Of a DNA stretch of 24,130 nucleotides, positions 23,544 through 24,130 are shown in pieces. Each line of letters opens with the position of its first letter. Within the stretch, counting starts at the first letter, position 1. The stretch lies in assembly GCA_964604415.1 (NCBI GenBank), contig CAZRYT010000008.1, positions 1 through 24,130 on the forward strand, written 5' to 3'. The position numbers and the translations under genes are program-made. The notes below the pieces were generated by a model that searched no databases, was not told the origin of the DNA, and worked only from the letters and a program-made list of their open reading frames with translations. The stretch is from CAZJQT01 sp964604415. Its GTDB lineage: Bacteria > Patescibacteriota > Saccharimonadia > Saccharimonadales > CAZJQT01.

Positions 23544-23603
23544 TCATAGTACTTTGACGCGGACCCTGTACGCGCGGGAGAGGTTTTTTACCTGAATTGG
23601 CAT
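23544..23603 (-). CDS. Possible 19-aa leader peptide between rsmH and ftsL
   Basis: The rsmH-ftsL gap is 149 nt, while most other gaps in the cluster are 0-20 nt. It contains an ATG at 23603 placed 12 bases after the rsmH stop and preceded by the strong Shine-Dalgarno AAGGA five bases upstream. The encoded peptide is MPIQVKNLSRAYRVRVKVL, which is basic. A short hairpin (AGGT-AAAAA-ACCT) lies inside the ORF. It could be a translated leader affecting ftsL expression, or the Shine-Dalgarno may be fortuitous. Confidence 0.35.
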   Translation of the reverse strand: MPIQVKNLSRAYRVRVKVL

Positions 23604-23615
23604 CCTCTTCCTTTC

Positions 23616-24130
23616 TTATTTTTGTTTTGCGGCGGCTCGTAGCTTAGCGCTACGGGCGCGCGGATTGATAGCAATTTCCTGATCGTCAGCTGTTATTGGT
23701 TTTTTGGTCAATAACTTTAGCTGAGCGTCGTAGCGGCCACCACTGGCATCGTGGAAGATTGTCTTCACGATGCGATCTTCCAGACTATGGAAGCTGATGA
23801 CCACTATTCGCCCGCCTGGTTTTAGTAGTTCTATGGCTAGTACTAGGGCTTGCTCTATTTGGCTTATCTCATCATTAAGCGCGATTCTGATAGCTTGGAA
23901 ACTACGTGTCGCTGGGTGGGCCTTGCTGTGCCCTGGCCAAGCCCTGGCTATTACGCCAGCTAACTCAGTTGTCGAATAGTGCGGCCGGTTGGCTACAATC
24001 AGTTTGGCGATTGTCCGGGCTTTGGGTTCTTCGCCGTACTCAGACAAAATTTTTGCTAATCGTTGTTCGTCGTACTTATTGACAATGGTTTCAGCCGTTA
24101 GTATCTGCGCCTGATCCATGCGCATATCTA
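23616..24130 (-). CDS. rsmH: RsmH (MraW) 16S rRNA methyltransferase, C-terminal part
   Basis: The 3' part of the gene; the frame is open through the window edge. The first full codons read D-M-R-M-D-Q, matching the conserved LDxRMD motif in the middle of RsmH, so the Met at 24125 is not the real start. The enzyme methylates N4 of C1402 in 16S rRNA using S-adenosylmethionine. Visible family blocks are the KARTIAKLIV helix, TRSFQAIRIALNDE, LKPGGRIVVISFHSLEDRIVK, and the end NPRARSAKLRAAAK. It is the first dcw gene seen here and is probably the head, or near the head, of the unit running to ftsQ. Confidence 0.96.
   Translation of the reverse strand, partial: DMRMDQAQILTAETIVNKYDEQRLAKILSEYGEEPKARTIAKLIVANRPHYSTTELAGVIARAWPGHSKAHPATRSFQAIRIALNDEISQIEQALVLAIELLKPGGRIVVISFHSLEDRIVKTIFHDASGGRYDAQLKLLTKKPITADDQEIAINPRARSAKLRAAAKQK

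Noticed and set aside
24123..24125. ATG at 24125 as the start of rsmH
   Set aside because: The frame continues to the window edge and the Met lies inside the conserved DxRMD motif, so the gene is truncated by the window.
1..24130. CRISPR arrays, insertion sequences, prophage genes, or recoded stop codons
   Set aside because: No regularly spaced direct repeats, transposase, integrase or terminal repeats were seen, and all conserved proteins end at ordinary stops, including TGA, at the expected lengths.

Overview
The window looks like chromosomal DNA of a Patescibacteria/CPR bacterium, most likely Candidatus Saccharibacteria (TM7). This is inference from compact gene packing, many lineage-specific hypothetical proteins, a sigma-region-4/HARE-HTH fusion, a TopA without zinc fingers and the dcw gene set; no rRNA is present to settle it. 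The genetic code is standard (UGA is used as stop). Layout: (1) 1-2766 holds the end of an upstream gene, a perfect-consensus promoter, and two hypothetical genes, the second (758 aa) with a degenerate protein-kinase-like catalytic loop. (2) 2985-4612 is a coupled umuD/umuC-type operon whose UmuD partner lacks both catalytic residues and the cleavage site. (3) 4656-4731 is tRNA-Glu(CUC) with an unusual A19/U56 elbow pair. (4) 4824-7634 is a membrane PAS histidine kinase and a receiver protein with a long Pro/Thr/Ser tail and no DNA-binding domain. (5) 7653-10300 is a translation/ribosome block: S4-type pseudouridine synthase, Der (EngA), Pth. (6) 10301-11863 is a minus-strand island: a small hypothetical gene, a roughly 400-nt structured noncoding RNA with its own promoter and terminator, and a 200-aa hypothetical gene. 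(7) 11886-16483 is plus strand: a 56-aa glycine-zipper membrane protein, topA, the sigma4-HARE regulator and a hypothetical gene. (8) 16484-17061 is a gene-free convergent junction with several perfect hairpins and a minus-strand terminator. (9) 17062-24130 is the division and cell-wall (dcw) cluster on the minus strand, transcribed rsmH-ftsL-ftsI-mraY-ftsW-murG-ftsQ, with 1-nt overlaps or gaps at several joints and a 68-nt dual-coded ftsW/murG overlap. How the genes work together: the dcw genes make and polymerise lipid II at the septum (MraY, MurG, FtsW, FtsI) and build the FtsQ/FtsL divisome scaffold. Der, Pth and the pseudouridine synthase serve ribosome assembly and translation. TopA and the sigma4-HARE protein act on DNA and transcription, and the UmuD/C pair points to damage-tolerant DNA synthesis. 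The strongest candidate for something undescribed is the minus-strand RNA at 10628-11030. Its stems repeatedly carry G-U wobbles that would be A-C mismatches on the other strand, its long-range helices form interleaved pseudoknots, and I could not match it to RNase P RNA, tmRNA, SRP RNA or a riboswitch.
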